Source: Streptococcaceae bacterium | Lineage (GTDB): Bacteria > Bacillota > Bacilli > Lactobacillales > Streptococcaceae | Assembly: GCA_031270215.1 (NCBI GenBank) | Contig: JAISYB010000115.1 | Coordinates: forward strand, 1-23,130 | Direction: 5' to 3' | Length of the DNA: 23,130 nt | The notes under the pieces: model-generated | The model's database searches: none | What the model saw: only the letters and a program-made list of their open reading frames with translations | What the model was told of the DNA's origin: nothing | Made by a program: the position numbers and the translations under genes | Part shown: positions 8,341-16,255 of the stretch, piece after piece | How the letters are laid out: each line of letters begins with the position of its first letter | How positions within the stretch are numbered: position 1 is the stretch's first letter

Positions 8341-9060
8341 CTAAACTTTTTGTCCATAATAAGCATTTGCACCATGCTTTCTAAAATAATGTTTATCCAG
8401 TAAATACTGTGGAATATGACTACATTTTGGATTAATAATTTCCGTATTTAATGCCATATTCGCCACTTCATCAAGGACAATACTATTTTCAACAGCCTTT
8501 GTACAGCTTTCTCCCCAAGTAAATGGGCCATGACCAATGGTCAAAACACCTGGAATAGCATTTGGATCAATTTTTCGTGATGTAAATACCTCAACAATTA
8601 CTTTCCCAGTATTTAACTCATAGGCATCTTCTACCTCGTCACGCATTAATTGACGTGTTACTGGCACACCACCATAAAAGGTATCCGCATGCGTTGTCCC
8701 ATAAGGTGGAATATCTCTGCCCGACTGCGCCCACATTACTGCATATTTTGAATGTGTATGCACGACTGCCTTTATATCTGGGAAATTTTGATATAAATAA
8801 AGATGGGTTGCCAAATCAGAAGAGGGCTTTAAACTATCAGCTTCCAATAATTTACCATTTAAATCGCAAACGACCATTTGTTCAGCAGTCATTGTATCGT
8901 ATGGCACACCTGATGGTTTAATAACTACAATACCATTTTCACGATCAATTTCGCTGACATTTCCCCAGGTTAAGACGACAAGCTTACTCGCTTTTAAATC
9001 TAAATTAGCTTGACAAACTCGCTCTTTCATTTCAGCTAAATCCTGATTACTAATTGCCAT
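8341..9060 (-). CDS. ulaF: L-ribulose-5-phosphate 4-epimerase
   Basis: Converts L-ribulose 5-phosphate to D-xylulose 5-phosphate, the last step of the L-ascorbate route. The 239-residue protein belongs to the AraD/UlaF class II aldolase-like family. It shows TWGNVSEID, KPSGVPYDT, KPSSDLATH, the metal ligands His101 and His103 in VVHTHSKYA, and His177 in TIGHGPFTWG. ATG follows TAAAGGAGGCAGGTT. The start overlaps the end of ulaE by 11 bp, so translation is probably coupled. AraD from arabinose pathways is very similar; the operon decides for UlaF. A decayed partial copy of its 3' end lies at 8044-8130. Confidence 0.93.
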   Translation of the reverse strand: MAISNQDLAEMKERVCQANLDLKASKLVVLTWGNVSEIDRENGIVVIKPSGVPYDTMTAEQMVVCDLNGKLLEADSLKPSSDLATHLYLYQNFPDIKAVVHTHSKYAVMWAQSGRDIPPYGTTHADTFYGGVPVTRQLMRDEVEDAYELNTGKVIVEVFTSRKIDPNAIPGVLTIGHGPFTWGESCTKAVENSIVLDEVANMALNTEIINPKCSHIPQYLLDKHYFRKHGANAYYGQKV

Positions 9061-9901
9061 AACCTGCCTCCTTTAGAATTGGGTATAAAAATTGTTGTGC
9101 TTTTTTAATTTCCACCGTTGGCTCTAAACTCGTTTCGCTCCACATTTCAATCACAAATGCGCCTTCATAGCCAAGCCGTTTTAAAGTTTGTAAACAGCCT
9201 GCAAAATCAACACAACCTTCGCCAAAAATGACATCTTTAAATTGTCCTGAAAATCCTGCTGTGACCGCCAAGGTATCCTTTAAATGAACCTGTGCAATTG
9301 AGCCAATTCCTTTTTCTAATTCATAACCAACCGCATTTTCAGGCCACGCAGATAAATTGCCAACATCTGGATATACTTGCAAATAGGGTGACGGAATTTG
9401 CGCTTTAATTTCCAAAAATTTTGAAATAGAATTAATAAATGGATCATCCATAATTTCAATTGCTAAAACAACACCTTTAGCTGATGCTATTTCAACTGAC
9501 TTTTTTAAATTTTCAATAAAATAATTACGTGTTTGTATTGTTTTATCTTCATAATAAACATCATAACCAGCTAATTGAATTGTTCTAATACCCAAATCAC
9601 TCGCTAAATCAACTGCTTTTGTCATGATTTCTAGTGCAATTTGCCTAATTTCAGCATTGTGAGAGCCTAGAGGATACCTCCGATGACCACTTAAGCACAT
9701 TGATAAAATTGGTATTTTAGTTTCAAAAATTGCATTAATAACTGCTTTTCGTTCCTGATCCTGCCAATCTAAACGTGCCAAACGCTCATCGGTTTCATCA
9801 ACGGACATTTCAACAAAGTCAAAGCCTAATTCTTTTGCCAATAGCAATCGTTCTTGCCAAGTGATAGCCTTTGGTAGTGCTTTTTCGTAGATACCAATCA
9901 T
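9050..9901 (-). CDS. ulaE: L-xylulose-5-phosphate 3-epimerase
   Basis: Interconverts L-xylulose 5-phosphate and L-ribulose 5-phosphate. It is a 283-residue TIM-barrel protein of the AP-endonuclease-2-like family, nearly the same length as E. coli UlaE. Opening GIYEKALP and FDFVEMSVDE are characteristic. Likely metal and catalytic residues are visible as Glu in LAIEIMDD, Asp in VYPDVGNLSAW, His in AQVHLKDT and Glu in FVIEMWSE. It lies 2 nt after ulaD and overlaps ulaF, a tight operon arrangement. Confidence 0.95.
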   Translation of the reverse strand: MIGIYEKALPKAITWQERLLLAKELGFDFVEMSVDETDERLARLDWQDQERKAVINAIFETKIPILSMCLSGHRRYPLGSHNAEIRQIALEIMTKAVDLASDLGIRTIQLAGYDVYYEDKTIQTRNYFIENLKKSVEIASAKGVVLAIEIMDDPFINSISKFLEIKAQIPSPYLQVYPDVGNLSAWPENAVGYELEKGIGSIAQVHLKDTLAVTAGFSGQFKDVIFGEGCVDFAGCLQTLKRLGYEGAFVIEMWSETSLEPTVEIKKAQQFLYPILKEAGYGN

Positions 9902-9903
9902 GA

Positions 9904-10548
9904 TTACTCACCCCATAGACGAATTAATTCTTCCTGAAACTGCTCTGCTGCCAATCTCGGATTTTCAGCTGCAGTAATCCCTCGTCCAGAAATAAAGGTA
10001 TATATTGGCATTCCTTTAAACAATTTCAAAGTATCCACATCCAAACCACCGGTTACTGAAACTCTAAATCCCATATCAATTAATTTTTGAACACGCCTTA
10101 AATCTTTTTCTCCCCATGTTTCGCCAGCCAACAAGGCATCCCGACTTTGATGATAGATTGCTTGTGATATACCAGCGTCTAACCACTGCTGTGCATGAGC
10201 ATATGTCCAATCACCATATAGTTCAACCTGAATTTCATCAATTTCATTATTAGCAGCCTTCATTGTTGGAATCGTTGCCGAACAAATACAAGTCATCCAA
10301 TCAGCACCCGCTTTTCTAACATTTTCGGCAACTGTTCCACCGGCATCTGCACATTTAGTATCTGCCACAATTTTTTTATTTGGATACATTGCTCTTACAC
10401 ATTTCACAGCTTCATCGCCAACCTGTAGCAATAAAATCGTTCCAACTTCCAAAATATCTACAACATCGCCCACATTTTTAACATCTTTTAATGCGCTTGG
10501 TAAATCTGAGTGATCTAGTGCAATTTGTAAATTTGGTTTTGACATCAT
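9904..10548 (-). CDS. ulaD: 3-keto-L-gulonate-6-phosphate decarboxylase
   Basis: Decarboxylates 3-keto-L-gulonate 6-phosphate to L-xylulose 5-phosphate, releasing CO2. It belongs to the orotidine-5'-phosphate-decarboxylase suprafamily. Landmarks are LQIALDHSD, IVADTKCADAGG (the DxKxxD motif), QVELYGDWTYAHAQQW, IYHQSRDA and VTGGLDV. I start it at the ATG of MMSKPN (10548), 8 nt after AAGGAG. A longer TTG-started reading to 10599 has no ribosome-binding site and adds residues absent from E. coli UlaD. From the ATG it is 214 residues against 216 in E. coli. Confidence 0.94.
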   Translation of the reverse strand: MMSKPNLQIALDHSDLPSALKDVKNVGDVVDILEVGTILLLQVGDEAVKCVRAMYPNKKIVADTKCADAGGTVAENVRKAGADWMTCICSATIPTMKAANNEIDEIQVELYGDWTYAHAQQWLDAGISQAIYHQSRDALLAGETWGEKDLRRVQKLIDMGFRVSVTGGLDVDTLKLFKGMPIYTFISGRGITAAENPRLAAEQFQEELIRLWGE

Positions 10549-10570
10549 ACATCCATCTCCTTTAAGATTT

Positions 10571-10610
10571 CTGGCATACATTGCCCCAATGAGAAGCAAA
10601 TATATGCCAG
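10571..10610 (-). other. Intra-operon hairpin between ulaB and ulaD
   Basis: A perfect 8-bp outer repeat, CTGGCATA (10571-10578) and TATGCCAG (10603-10610), has an inner TTGC/GCAA stem. There is no T-tract after it on the minus strand. It separates the PTS genes from the enzyme genes, so an RNase processing or mRNA-stability role is plausible. It also argues against translation starting upstream of 10548. Confidence 0.45.
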
Positions 10611-10617
10611 TATTTAA

Positions 10618-10923
10618 CTATTTTTTAAATCGACTTTCCAAATCAGTTTCATCCTGTACTCTTTGTGCAATTTCTTTGGCATTCATAACATTTTTTACTC
10701 CAACAACCGTAATGCCTTTAGCCTTTGCATCTTCAAACATTTCTACAAAATTTAAAGGCGTGAAGACGACATCAAAATTTTTGGCGGTAGATTTACCTTC
10801 TGAAATTGCGCAATGATGAATATTGGTAATTGGAATATTTAAAGATTTAAATGCTTTTTCAGTCGAGCGCTTCATCATTAGTGAAGTACCGCTACCATTT
10901 CCACAACATACTAATATATTCAT
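10618..10923 (-). CDS. ulaB: PTS L-ascorbate-type EIIB component
   Basis: A 101-residue soluble phosphotransfer subunit that passes phosphate from UlaC to ascorbate during uptake through UlaA. The P-loop at the N-terminus reads ILVCCGNGSGTS; by alignment with E. coli UlaB (AVCGNG) the phosphorylated residue is Cys7. The second conserved region HHCAISEG and the VVGVKNVMN stretch also match the SgaB/UlaB family. It lies 31 nt after ulaA in the PTS part of the operon. Confidence 0.92.
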   Translation of the reverse strand: MNILVCCGNGSGTSLMMKRSTEKAFKSLNIPITNIHHCAISEGKSTAKNFDVVFTPLNFVEMFEDAKAKGITVVGVKNVMNAKEIAQRVQDETDLESRFKK

Positions 10924-10954
10924 ATTATTTTCTCCATTCTATAAATAATTCAAG

Positions 10955-12430
10955 CTAATCAATTCCCTTGACCTCTTTGTAAACATCATAATCTTCAACT
11001 GCTAAAAAGTAATTTTCGGGATCCTTTTTATACTCAATTTGAGGAATGATAATCAAAATAAGAGCAACTAAAGCAACTCCGCCCCAGCCTAAGAATTTCA
11101 TTAAGACAGTAAAACCAGGCCATAATGTATCCCAGTCAAACATTCCGAGGTAACCACCATATTTTGATAAGCCTACCCAGCTTGCGATTAAAGCTGCACC
11201 ATACACTTGGATAAGTCCTGAGATAAATGGCAAAATCATGGCCGCCTTAGCACCTGCACGATGATTTGCATAGACAGCAAACGCAGCATTATCAAAGAAC
11301 AATGGAATAAATCCAGCAATGATAATCACAGGCGATTTCAATAAAATCAAACTGCCAATTGCTAAAAATTGACCAAATGCGCCGAATAAAAAGCCGATCG
11401 TAACTGCATTTGGATGACCGAATGCAAAGGTTGCCGCTACATCTATCCCCGGCACTGCTCCAGGTAAAATAGTATCCGAAATTCCGGTAAAGCTTTCCGT
11501 TAATTCAGCAACGAATGTTCGCACGCCTAATTGTAAAATTGCAAGATAAACTGCAAATTGTAAACTCGTCGTAATGACATAAAATAGAAATGAGCTATCT
11601 GCAGCAATAATTTCAAGCTTAACAAAGTAATCGCGTCCTAAAACTGCCATAATTATGCCGAAAAAGCCTAGCATTAATATACCTGTCGCAACCATATTTT
11701 CATTAAATATTTTTAGAAAACCTGGTAATTCAATATCTTCAAGACGTTTATGTTCTTTTTGATGTTTTTCGGCTTTTTTTGCCCAAATCTGAGCAACTTT
11801 ACTTACCAATGCGATTCCAAACATTTGCTGATGAGCGACAGCAAAACCAGCACCATCAGTTAATTCTTGAGTGATACCCACGGTCAAATTAGAACCAACA
11901 GCCCAGTAAAGACCTAAAATCAAGCCCATCACCGCTAACACCTGTATGCGACCAAGCTCTGGGAAACAAAATAGCAAAAGCCAAAATGCTGTGGCTGCCT
12001 GTTGAACCTGAACGTTACCCGTAGTAAAAACTGAACGCATTTTGGTAACTTTTTGAAAACGAACAAGTAAGATATTAACAACAAAAGCAATTAAAAGTAA
12101 TATCATCACATCCCCGAAGGTCTTACCAAATGTTTCTTCAATTCCTGTTGTTATCGCATTTTGTCCAAAGTATGGATCAATAACAGTTGCATCAAGATTA
12201 AAGCGGTCTTTTAAACCTGCTAAAATAGGTCTAAAATTATTAACTAAGCCACCTGAACCGACCGATAAAATCATATATCCAATTGTAGCCTTCAAAAATC
12301 CAGCTAATATTTCAGACAATGGTTTCTTTTGTAACGCATATCCAAGAAAAACTATAAAACCAATCATATACGCTGGTTGAGTTAAAATATTTGTTGCAAA
12401 ATAGGTCCAAATTTTCAGTAAAAAATCCAT
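10955..12430 (-). CDS. ulaA: PTS L-ascorbate-type EIIC permease
   Basis: Integral membrane channel of the ascorbate PTS (SgaT/UlaA family), 491 residues with roughly ten to twelve hydrophobic helices. Typical family stretches include GFIVFLGYALQKKP near the N-terminus, ELTDGAGFAVAHQQMFG, and FGHPNAVTIGFLFGAFGQ. No EIIA or EIIB domain is fused; they are the neighbouring genes. ATG is preceded by a long GAGGAGGAGGAG tract. It lies between ulaC and ulaB, with short gaps on both sides. Confidence 0.95.
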   Translation of the reverse strand: MDFLLKIWTYFATNILTQPAYMIGFIVFLGYALQKKPLSEILAGFLKATIGYMILSVGSGGLVNNFRPILAGLKDRFNLDATVIDPYFGQNAITTGIEETFGKTFGDVMILLLIAFVVNILLVRFQKVTKMRSVFTTGNVQVQQAATAFWLLLFCFPELGRIQVLAVMGLILGLYWAVGSNLTVGITQELTDGAGFAVAHQQMFGIALVSKVAQIWAKKAEKHQKEHKRLEDIELPGFLKIFNENMVATGILMLGFFGIIMAVLGRDYFVKLEIIAADSSFLFYVITTSLQFAVYLAILQLGVRTFVAELTESFTGISDTILPGAVPGIDVAATFAFGHPNAVTIGFLFGAFGQFLAIGSLILLKSPVIIIAGFIPLFFDNAAFAVYANHRAGAKAAMILPFISGLIQVYGAALIASWVGLSKYGGYLGMFDWDTLWPGFTVLMKFLGWGGVALVALILIIIPQIEYKKDPENYFLAVEDYDVYKEVKGID

Positions 12431-12448
12431 TTTCTCCTCCTCCTCGTT

Positions 12449-12910
12449 TTAAGCGCTTTTAAAGTACGGAATAATTTCTCGTAACTCCTCAACAGAACTA
12501 ACTTCTTCTAACTTTTCCACTAAACCTTCGGTCATCAGCATTTCGGAAAGATTGGCAATATTTTCCATATGAGCATCAGCATCTTTGGCTGCTAAGGTGA
12601 AAAATAGTCTTGCTTGCTTTTCCTCGTTGCCAGCTTCAAAATAAACTTTGTTTGGAAACTTGGTAAATGAAACTGCTGTTCCTAAAACCCCCTCACTCTT
12701 ATCTGTGGAATGTGGCATTGCAACACCCGGAATAATAACTATATATGGACCATATTTTCTGACACCGTCTACAATTTCTTCAATATAGGCATCCATAATA
12801 AATTTTTTCTCAACTAACATTTGACAACTAATTCTAATTGCTTGCTCCCAATTCTCTGGTTGCTCGTCTACAAATCTAACCAAGTCATTATCAACAAAAT
12901 AATTTAACAT
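12449..12910 (-). CDS. ulaC: PTS L-ascorbate-type EIIA component
   Basis: A 153-residue soluble EIIA of the mannitol/fructose type (PTS_EIIA_2), the phosphocarrier that takes phosphate from HPr. The active-site histidine is His67 in GVAMPHST. The following AVSFTKFPNKVYF and the C-terminal LMTEGLVEKLEEVSSVEEL match the family. It precedes ulaA by 18 nt. The Shine-Dalgarno GAGAGG is ordinary. Confidence 0.92.
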   Translation of the reverse strand: MLNYFVDNDLVRFVDEQPENWEQAIRISCQMLVEKKFIMDAYIEEIVDGVRKYGPYIVIIPGVAMPHSTDKSEGVLGTAVSFTKFPNKVYFEAGNEEKQARLFFTLAAKDADAHMENIANLSEMLMTEGLVEKLEEVSSVEELREIIPYFKSA

Positions 12911-12936
12911 AGATTCAATCCTCTCGTAATGGGCTT

Positions 12937-12958
12937 TAGCACCATATTATTGATGCTA
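12937..12958 (-). other. Small hairpin between ulaG and ulaC
   Basis: TAGCATCA and TGGTGCTA form an 8-bp stem (one G-U) around a 6-nt AT loop on the minus strand, immediately after the ulaG stop. No T-tract follows. It may adjust mRNA decay between ulaG and the PTS genes. Low confidence. Confidence 0.25.
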
Positions 12959-12959
12959 A

Positions 12960-14027
12960 TTATAAGAATGAAGGAAAAGGTGTGTCATTGTCTATTGCAA
13001 ATGCATCCGCAAATCCTCGTTCAAAATTAAACTCTAGTTTATCTTTATCATCAGGGTAAGTAAATTTACCACCGACTTGCCAGATAAAAGGCTTAAATTG
13101 ATATTGCAAACGATCTTTTTTAAATTTCCAAATCTCCGTAATTTCTTTAGGGTCAGCCATGAAATTTGCCCAAATATCATAGTGAACTGGAATAACCACC
13201 TTGGCATTTAAACTTTCTGCCATACGTAACATATCAACAGAGGTTACTTTATCTGTAATTCCTCTTGGATTTTCACCATATGCCCCTAAACAAACATCAA
13301 TTTCATTCTCATTACCATGCTTAGCAAACATATTTGAATAATGTGAATCCCCCGCATGATAAATATTACCACCTGTTGTTTGAAATAAATAATTTACCGC
13401 AATTTCATTCATATCTTGAGGCATTTTCCCTTTTAAGGTTACTTCTGGATCAGAACAGGTAACTAGAGCAGTCCGGTCAAACGCCTCCAAGGCTTTAATT
13501 GTCACATCACCAATCGTAACTTCTTCATTTGGATGAACAACGACTGTTTTACTTTCAGGAACGCCCCACTTCAGCCATGTATTAACAACCTCTTGAGGCC
13601 CAACGAATTTGGCATTCGGACAATTTTGATTAACTGCAGCGGCAGTATTAATATCTAAATGATCTGAATGAATATGAGTAACCACTAAGGCGGAAACATC
13701 CTTCACTGCAAACGGATCAATCACAAAGGGTTGTGTTCTAAGGTTAGGCTGTTGATTTTCAACACCACTCATTCGCATCATCTGATGTCCTTTGACCATC
13801 TTACCTGAGCCGTGAGTTCTTTTTCCTGTTCCACACCATAAATCACAAAGAATATTGGTATTCCCCTCTGATTTTAGCCAAATACCAGTACAACCTAACC
13901 ACCAAATAGAAACTGTATTTGGCTCAACAACAGTACTTTCGATTTCTTCATTTAAATAAGTACCCCATTCAGGGAAAGTACTTAACACCCACGATTCTTT
14001 GGTCACTTCACTTATCTTATTAGCCAT
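12960..14027 (-). CDS. ulaG: L-ascorbate-6-phosphate lactonase
   Basis: Hydrolyses L-ascorbate 6-phosphate to 3-keto-L-gulonate 6-phosphate, the first cytoplasmic step after PTS uptake. It is a 355-residue metallo-beta-lactamase-fold enzyme. The metal motif is VTHIHSDHLD (His118, His120, Asp122, His123). Further ligands are likely in IYHAGDSHYSN and VIPVHYD. I place the start at ATG 14027, 5 nt after TTTGGAGGG; the four extra codons back to a TTG at 14039 would swallow the ribosome-binding site. It is the first gene of the operon, unlike E. coli where ulaG is transcribed alone. Confidence 0.95.
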   Translation of the reverse strand: MANKISEVTKESWVLSTFPEWGTYLNEEIESTVVEPNTVSIWWLGCTGIWLKSEGNTNILCDLWCGTGKRTHGSGKMVKGHQMMRMSGVENQQPNLRTQPFVIDPFAVKDVSALVVTHIHSDHLDINTAAAVNQNCPNAKFVGPQEVVNTWLKWGVPESKTVVVHPNEEVTIGDVTIKALEAFDRTALVTCSDPEVTLKGKMPQDMNEIAVNYLFQTTGGNIYHAGDSHYSNMFAKHGNENEIDVCLGAYGENPRGITDKVTSVDMLRMAESLNAKVVIPVHYDIWANFMADPKEITEIWKFKKDRLQYQFKPFIWQVGGKFTYPDDKDKLEFNFERGFADAFAIDNDTPFPSFL

Positions 14028-14068
14028 TTTTCCCTCCAAAATATTATGTCTTTTGTTCTACAAGACTA

Positions 14069-14097
14069 ATATTAAACAACACGCAAAGCGTTTTCAA
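14069..14097 (-). promoter_or_regulatory. Promoter of the ula-tal-tkt operon
   Basis: On the minus strand TTGAAA (14092-14097) and TAATAT (14069-14074) are separated by exactly 17 bp, about 42 bp ahead of the ulaG start. The -35 hexamer is overlapped by the cre site, and the operator repeats lie just upstream. Confidence 0.65.
14083..14096 (-). promoter_or_regulatory. cre site (CcpA binding)
   Basis: On the minus strand TGAAAACGCTTTGC matches the cre consensus TGWAANCGNTNWCA at the first 12 positions. It covers the -35 element of the ula promoter and the start of the spacer. CcpA bound here would block RNA polymerase, giving carbon catabolite repression of ascorbate use. Confidence 0.65.
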
Positions 14098-14102
14098 TAC
14101 AT

Positions 14103-14173
14103 TTTTATGATTTAATTCCTATTTTATGATTTGTTTTGTACTATTTGTTGCTTATATTCATCTTTTATGATTT
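14103..14173. promoter_or_regulatory. Three direct-repeat operators for the DeoR regulator
   Basis: TTTTATGATTT occurs exactly at 14103-14113, 14122-14132 and 14163-14173, all in the same orientation; copies 1 and 3 extend to TTTTATGATTTAAT. Start-to-start distances are 19 and 41 bp. Copy 3 sits in the spacer of the regulator's own promoter. Copies 1 and 2 sit just upstream of the ula promoter. Spaced direct repeats between divergent genes are typical operators of DeoR-family repressors. One protein could control both directions. Confidence 0.6.
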
Positions 14174-14181
14174 AATCTATA

Positions 14182-14187
14182 TATAAT
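14182..14187 (+). promoter_or_regulatory. -10 element of the regulator promoter
   Basis: A perfect TATAAT lies 33 bp before the regulator ATG. No good -35 is present at the right distance (CATCTT at 14159-14164). An activator or weak basal expression is possible. The operator repeat at 14163-14173 falls in the spacer, suggesting autoregulation. Confidence 0.45.
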
Positions 14188-14220
14188 TGCCGAAAAGTTC
14201 ATAACGCTAGGGGAGCAGCC

Positions 14221-14994
14221 ATGAAAAATTCAATTGAAAACATCGAAAAAAGACAAACTAAGATAATTACACTATTGAAGCAACAAAAAGAAATGACGAC
14301 AAAACAATTAGCTACCGAGCTTTCAACCTCATTGCCTACAATTAGACGTGATTTATTAACGCTTGAAAATATGGGGAAAATTGATAGAAAGCATGGAAAA
14401 GCTATTATCAATACTAGTACTGAAATTGATGACAATAAGAATACAAAAATCAAAAAAATAAAACAGCAGCTTGCCAAAGCAGCAACCGCTTTTGTTAAAA
14501 ATGATCAAACTGTTTTTATTAATTCATCCAGTGCTGCATTAGAGGCCACAAAATACCTAGTGGATAAGCGCATTACGATTATTAGCAATAATGTTTTAGT
14601 GACTGAGCTTGATCATAATCCAGATTCAACTGTCATCTTAAGCGGTGGAGAGGTTTTATATCCTAAAGAAGCTCTAGTAGGTCAAGTTGCCTTAAATCTA
14701 ATCGAAAGTGTCCGTTCTGATATTTCAATTCTTGGTGTTTACGGCTTAACAATAGAGCAAGGTCTAACTACTCCTTCAATCCATGAATCAAAAATCAATC
14801 ACGCAATGATTTCACAAACCTCGGGAAAAGTCCTAATTATTGCCGATTATCGAAAAATTGGAAACATCGCCAATTTCCAAAGTTCATCAATTGATAAAAT
14901 AGATGTTTTAATTACTGATAATTTTGCTGATACAAAAATCATACAAAAAATAAGAGATTTAGGCATACAAGTTATTCAAGTCGAAATATGTTAA
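14221..14994 (+). CDS. DeoR-family transcriptional regulator of the ula operon
   Basis: A 257-residue DNA-binding regulator, the only plus-strand gene in the window. Residues 10-65 form the DeoR-type winged helix-turn-helix (MTTKQLATELSTSLPTIRRD, then LENMGKIDRKHGKA). The rest is a DeoRC sugar-phosphate sensor domain, with VFINSSSAAL, VILSGGEV and LITDNFAD. ATG follows AGGGGAG (14209-14215) at 5 nt. It diverges from ulaG across a 193-bp control region with three direct repeats. By context it is the functional equivalent of UlaR and probably senses an ascorbate-pathway phosphate; the effector is inferred. Confidence 0.88.
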   Translation: MKNSIENIEKRQTKIITLLKQQKEMTTKQLATELSTSLPTIRRDLLTLENMGKIDRKHGKAIINTSTEIDDNKNTKIKKIKQQLAKAATAFVKNDQTVFINSSSAALEATKYLVDKRITIISNNVLVTELDHNPDSTVILSGGEVLYPKEALVGQVALNLIESVRSDISILGVYGLTIEQGLTTPSIHESKINHAMISQTSGKVLIIADYRKIGNIANFQSSSIDKIDVLITDNFADTKIIQKIRDLGIQVIQVEIC

Positions 14995-15055
14995 TTTTTT
15001 TCAATAGATTTATTCAAGTATTATTTTTGTTGTAGTCCGACTTTATATAAGAAAA

Positions 15056-15083
15056 AGCGATTCCAGCAGTAGCCGGAATCGCT
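15056..15083 (-). terminator. Terminator of the MarR-flavodoxin-methyltransferase operon
   Basis: A perfect 9-bp stem, AGCGATTCC (15056-15064) and GGAATCGCT (15075-15083), has a 10-nt loop. On the minus strand the stem runs into TTTTTCTTAT. It lies 30 nt after the stop at 15114. No T-run follows on the plus strand, so it is directed at the minus-strand operon. I see no clear separate terminator for the regulator that ends at 14994. Confidence 0.8.
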
Positions 15084-15113
15084 CCAAATAATGATATATC
15101 AGCATTTTATCTA

Positions 15114-15737
15114 TCAACTTTCAGCTGAAGCTACTTGAAAAATAATACAAACAGCTCTGCCATTTAAAACCGACTTGACCGTAACCTGAAACCCAAGCAA
15201 CTTACCAATAGTTGTTAATTCTTCGACCGATACATTTTGATAACCAAACTGGGTATGCGAGAAAGTTTTTAGCATTTGTTGGCTATAAATGGTATTGATA
15301 TAAATCCCATTTAGTTTCAAAACACGCTTTATTTCGCTCATTGCCAGTCGTAAGTCTTCCCAAAAATAAGAAACGTTAATCGAATAACACTTGTCGAAGC
15401 TGTTTTCAGGAAAGTCAATGTGAGACACGTTACATTGCAAAAGCGATAAATTGCCTGATGTCACCAATTTTTTATTTCTTTTAGCTGCCGATTTCAAAGT
15501 GCTCTGAGAAATGTCAATGCCCACTAACTGACATTCAGACTGTTTGGCAATTTGATTAAGAACAAATCCATTGCCGCAGCCAATATCGAGGATGTTTTCT
15601 TCGTTTTCGGGCGATAAATAATTAATCGTCGCTTGATAGAGTGGCATATTTTGCTGATTCATGACAGCAGTAATGACTTTCCCTCCCAAACCACTTGGAT
15701 TCGCAAACTGCCTAGCAATATATCGGTTGAGGTTCAC
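15114..15737 (-). CDS. Class I SAM-dependent methyltransferase
   Basis: A 207-residue methyltransferase of unknown substrate. The SAM-binding motif I is ILDIGCGNGFVLNQIA (49-64), followed by motif II acidic end LVGIDIS and the KCYSINVSYFWEDL region that corresponds to motif IV. The family is the Methyltransf_11/UbiE type. GTG start is preceded by AAAGGAG; the stop of the truncated methyltransferase upstream overlaps that ribosome-binding site. It is the last gene of its operon, and a strong terminator follows. Small-molecule methylation is likely but the target cannot be read from sequence. Confidence 0.85.
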   Translation of the reverse strand: MNLNRYIARQFANPSGLGGKVITAVMNQQNMPLYQATINYLSPENEENILDIGCGNGFVLNQIAKQSECQLVGIDISQSTLKSAAKRNKKLVTSGNLSLLQCNVSHIDFPENSFDKCYSINVSYFWEDLRLAMSEIKRVLKLNGIYINTIYSQQMLKTFSHTQFGYQNVSVEELTTIGKLLGFQVTVKSVLNGRAVCIIFQVASAES

Positions 15738-15751
15738 GTTATTTAACTCCT

Positions 15752-16255
15752 TTATCCCAATTTTTTCCCAATATAAAAAACATAGCCATAAGATTGTTGA
15801 TAGCTTTGATACAACCGAGCTTCATATTTATCCTGAGCAACATAATCACTGACAAGTTGGTTGCCAGCATATTTTTCAAGAAGTTTTTCCTCGCCAGCTG
15901 CACGGGGTATAAAATAATTTTCAGTCCAATCTTTTTCAGGCAAAACAAAAGTAGCAATGTGAGAAAAGCCAATTTCTTGCATTATTGAGATGTTTCGATC
16001 GACAGAATCTAGCGAACTACCAGCCTCCGACCAAAATTTTTCTACTTCTTTAGGACGCTCACGTGAAAGCCCTGATGGACAGGTCACAGCCACATAGCTG
16101 TCTTTTTTAATGAACTGATACCAATATTTTAATCCTTTTTCAAAACCAATCGCATCAATCGCTCCTTCTGAAAAAATCAAATCAACTGTCTCTTTGGGAC
16201 AGTAAAGTTCTTCCATTGAGCCGACAATTCCGGTGACTCTGTCTTGAAGATTTAA
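15752..16255 (-). pseudogene. 5'-truncated SAM methyltransferase
   Basis: The reading ends at 15752 and continues in frame upstream of its first ATG (16216) as LNLQDRVTGIVGSMEEL until it meets the stop of the membrane-protein gene at 16256. The body (VDLIFSEGAIDAIGFEKGLKYW, then FVLPEKDWTENYFIP and EKYAGN) matches the C-terminal two-thirds of a small-molecule methyltransferase. Motif I (DxGxGxG) and the first strands are missing, so SAM cannot be bound in the usual way. The homology runs unbroken into the junction. It looks like a deletion that fused a membrane-protein gene to the middle of this one. No good ribosome-binding site precedes ATG 16216. Confidence 0.75.

Noticed and set aside
14199..14477. 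92-codon minus-strand hydrophobic frame opposite the DeoR gene
   Set aside because: Mirror image of the AT-rich helix-turn-helix coding sequence; the plus-strand frame has clear homology and a strong ribosome-binding site.
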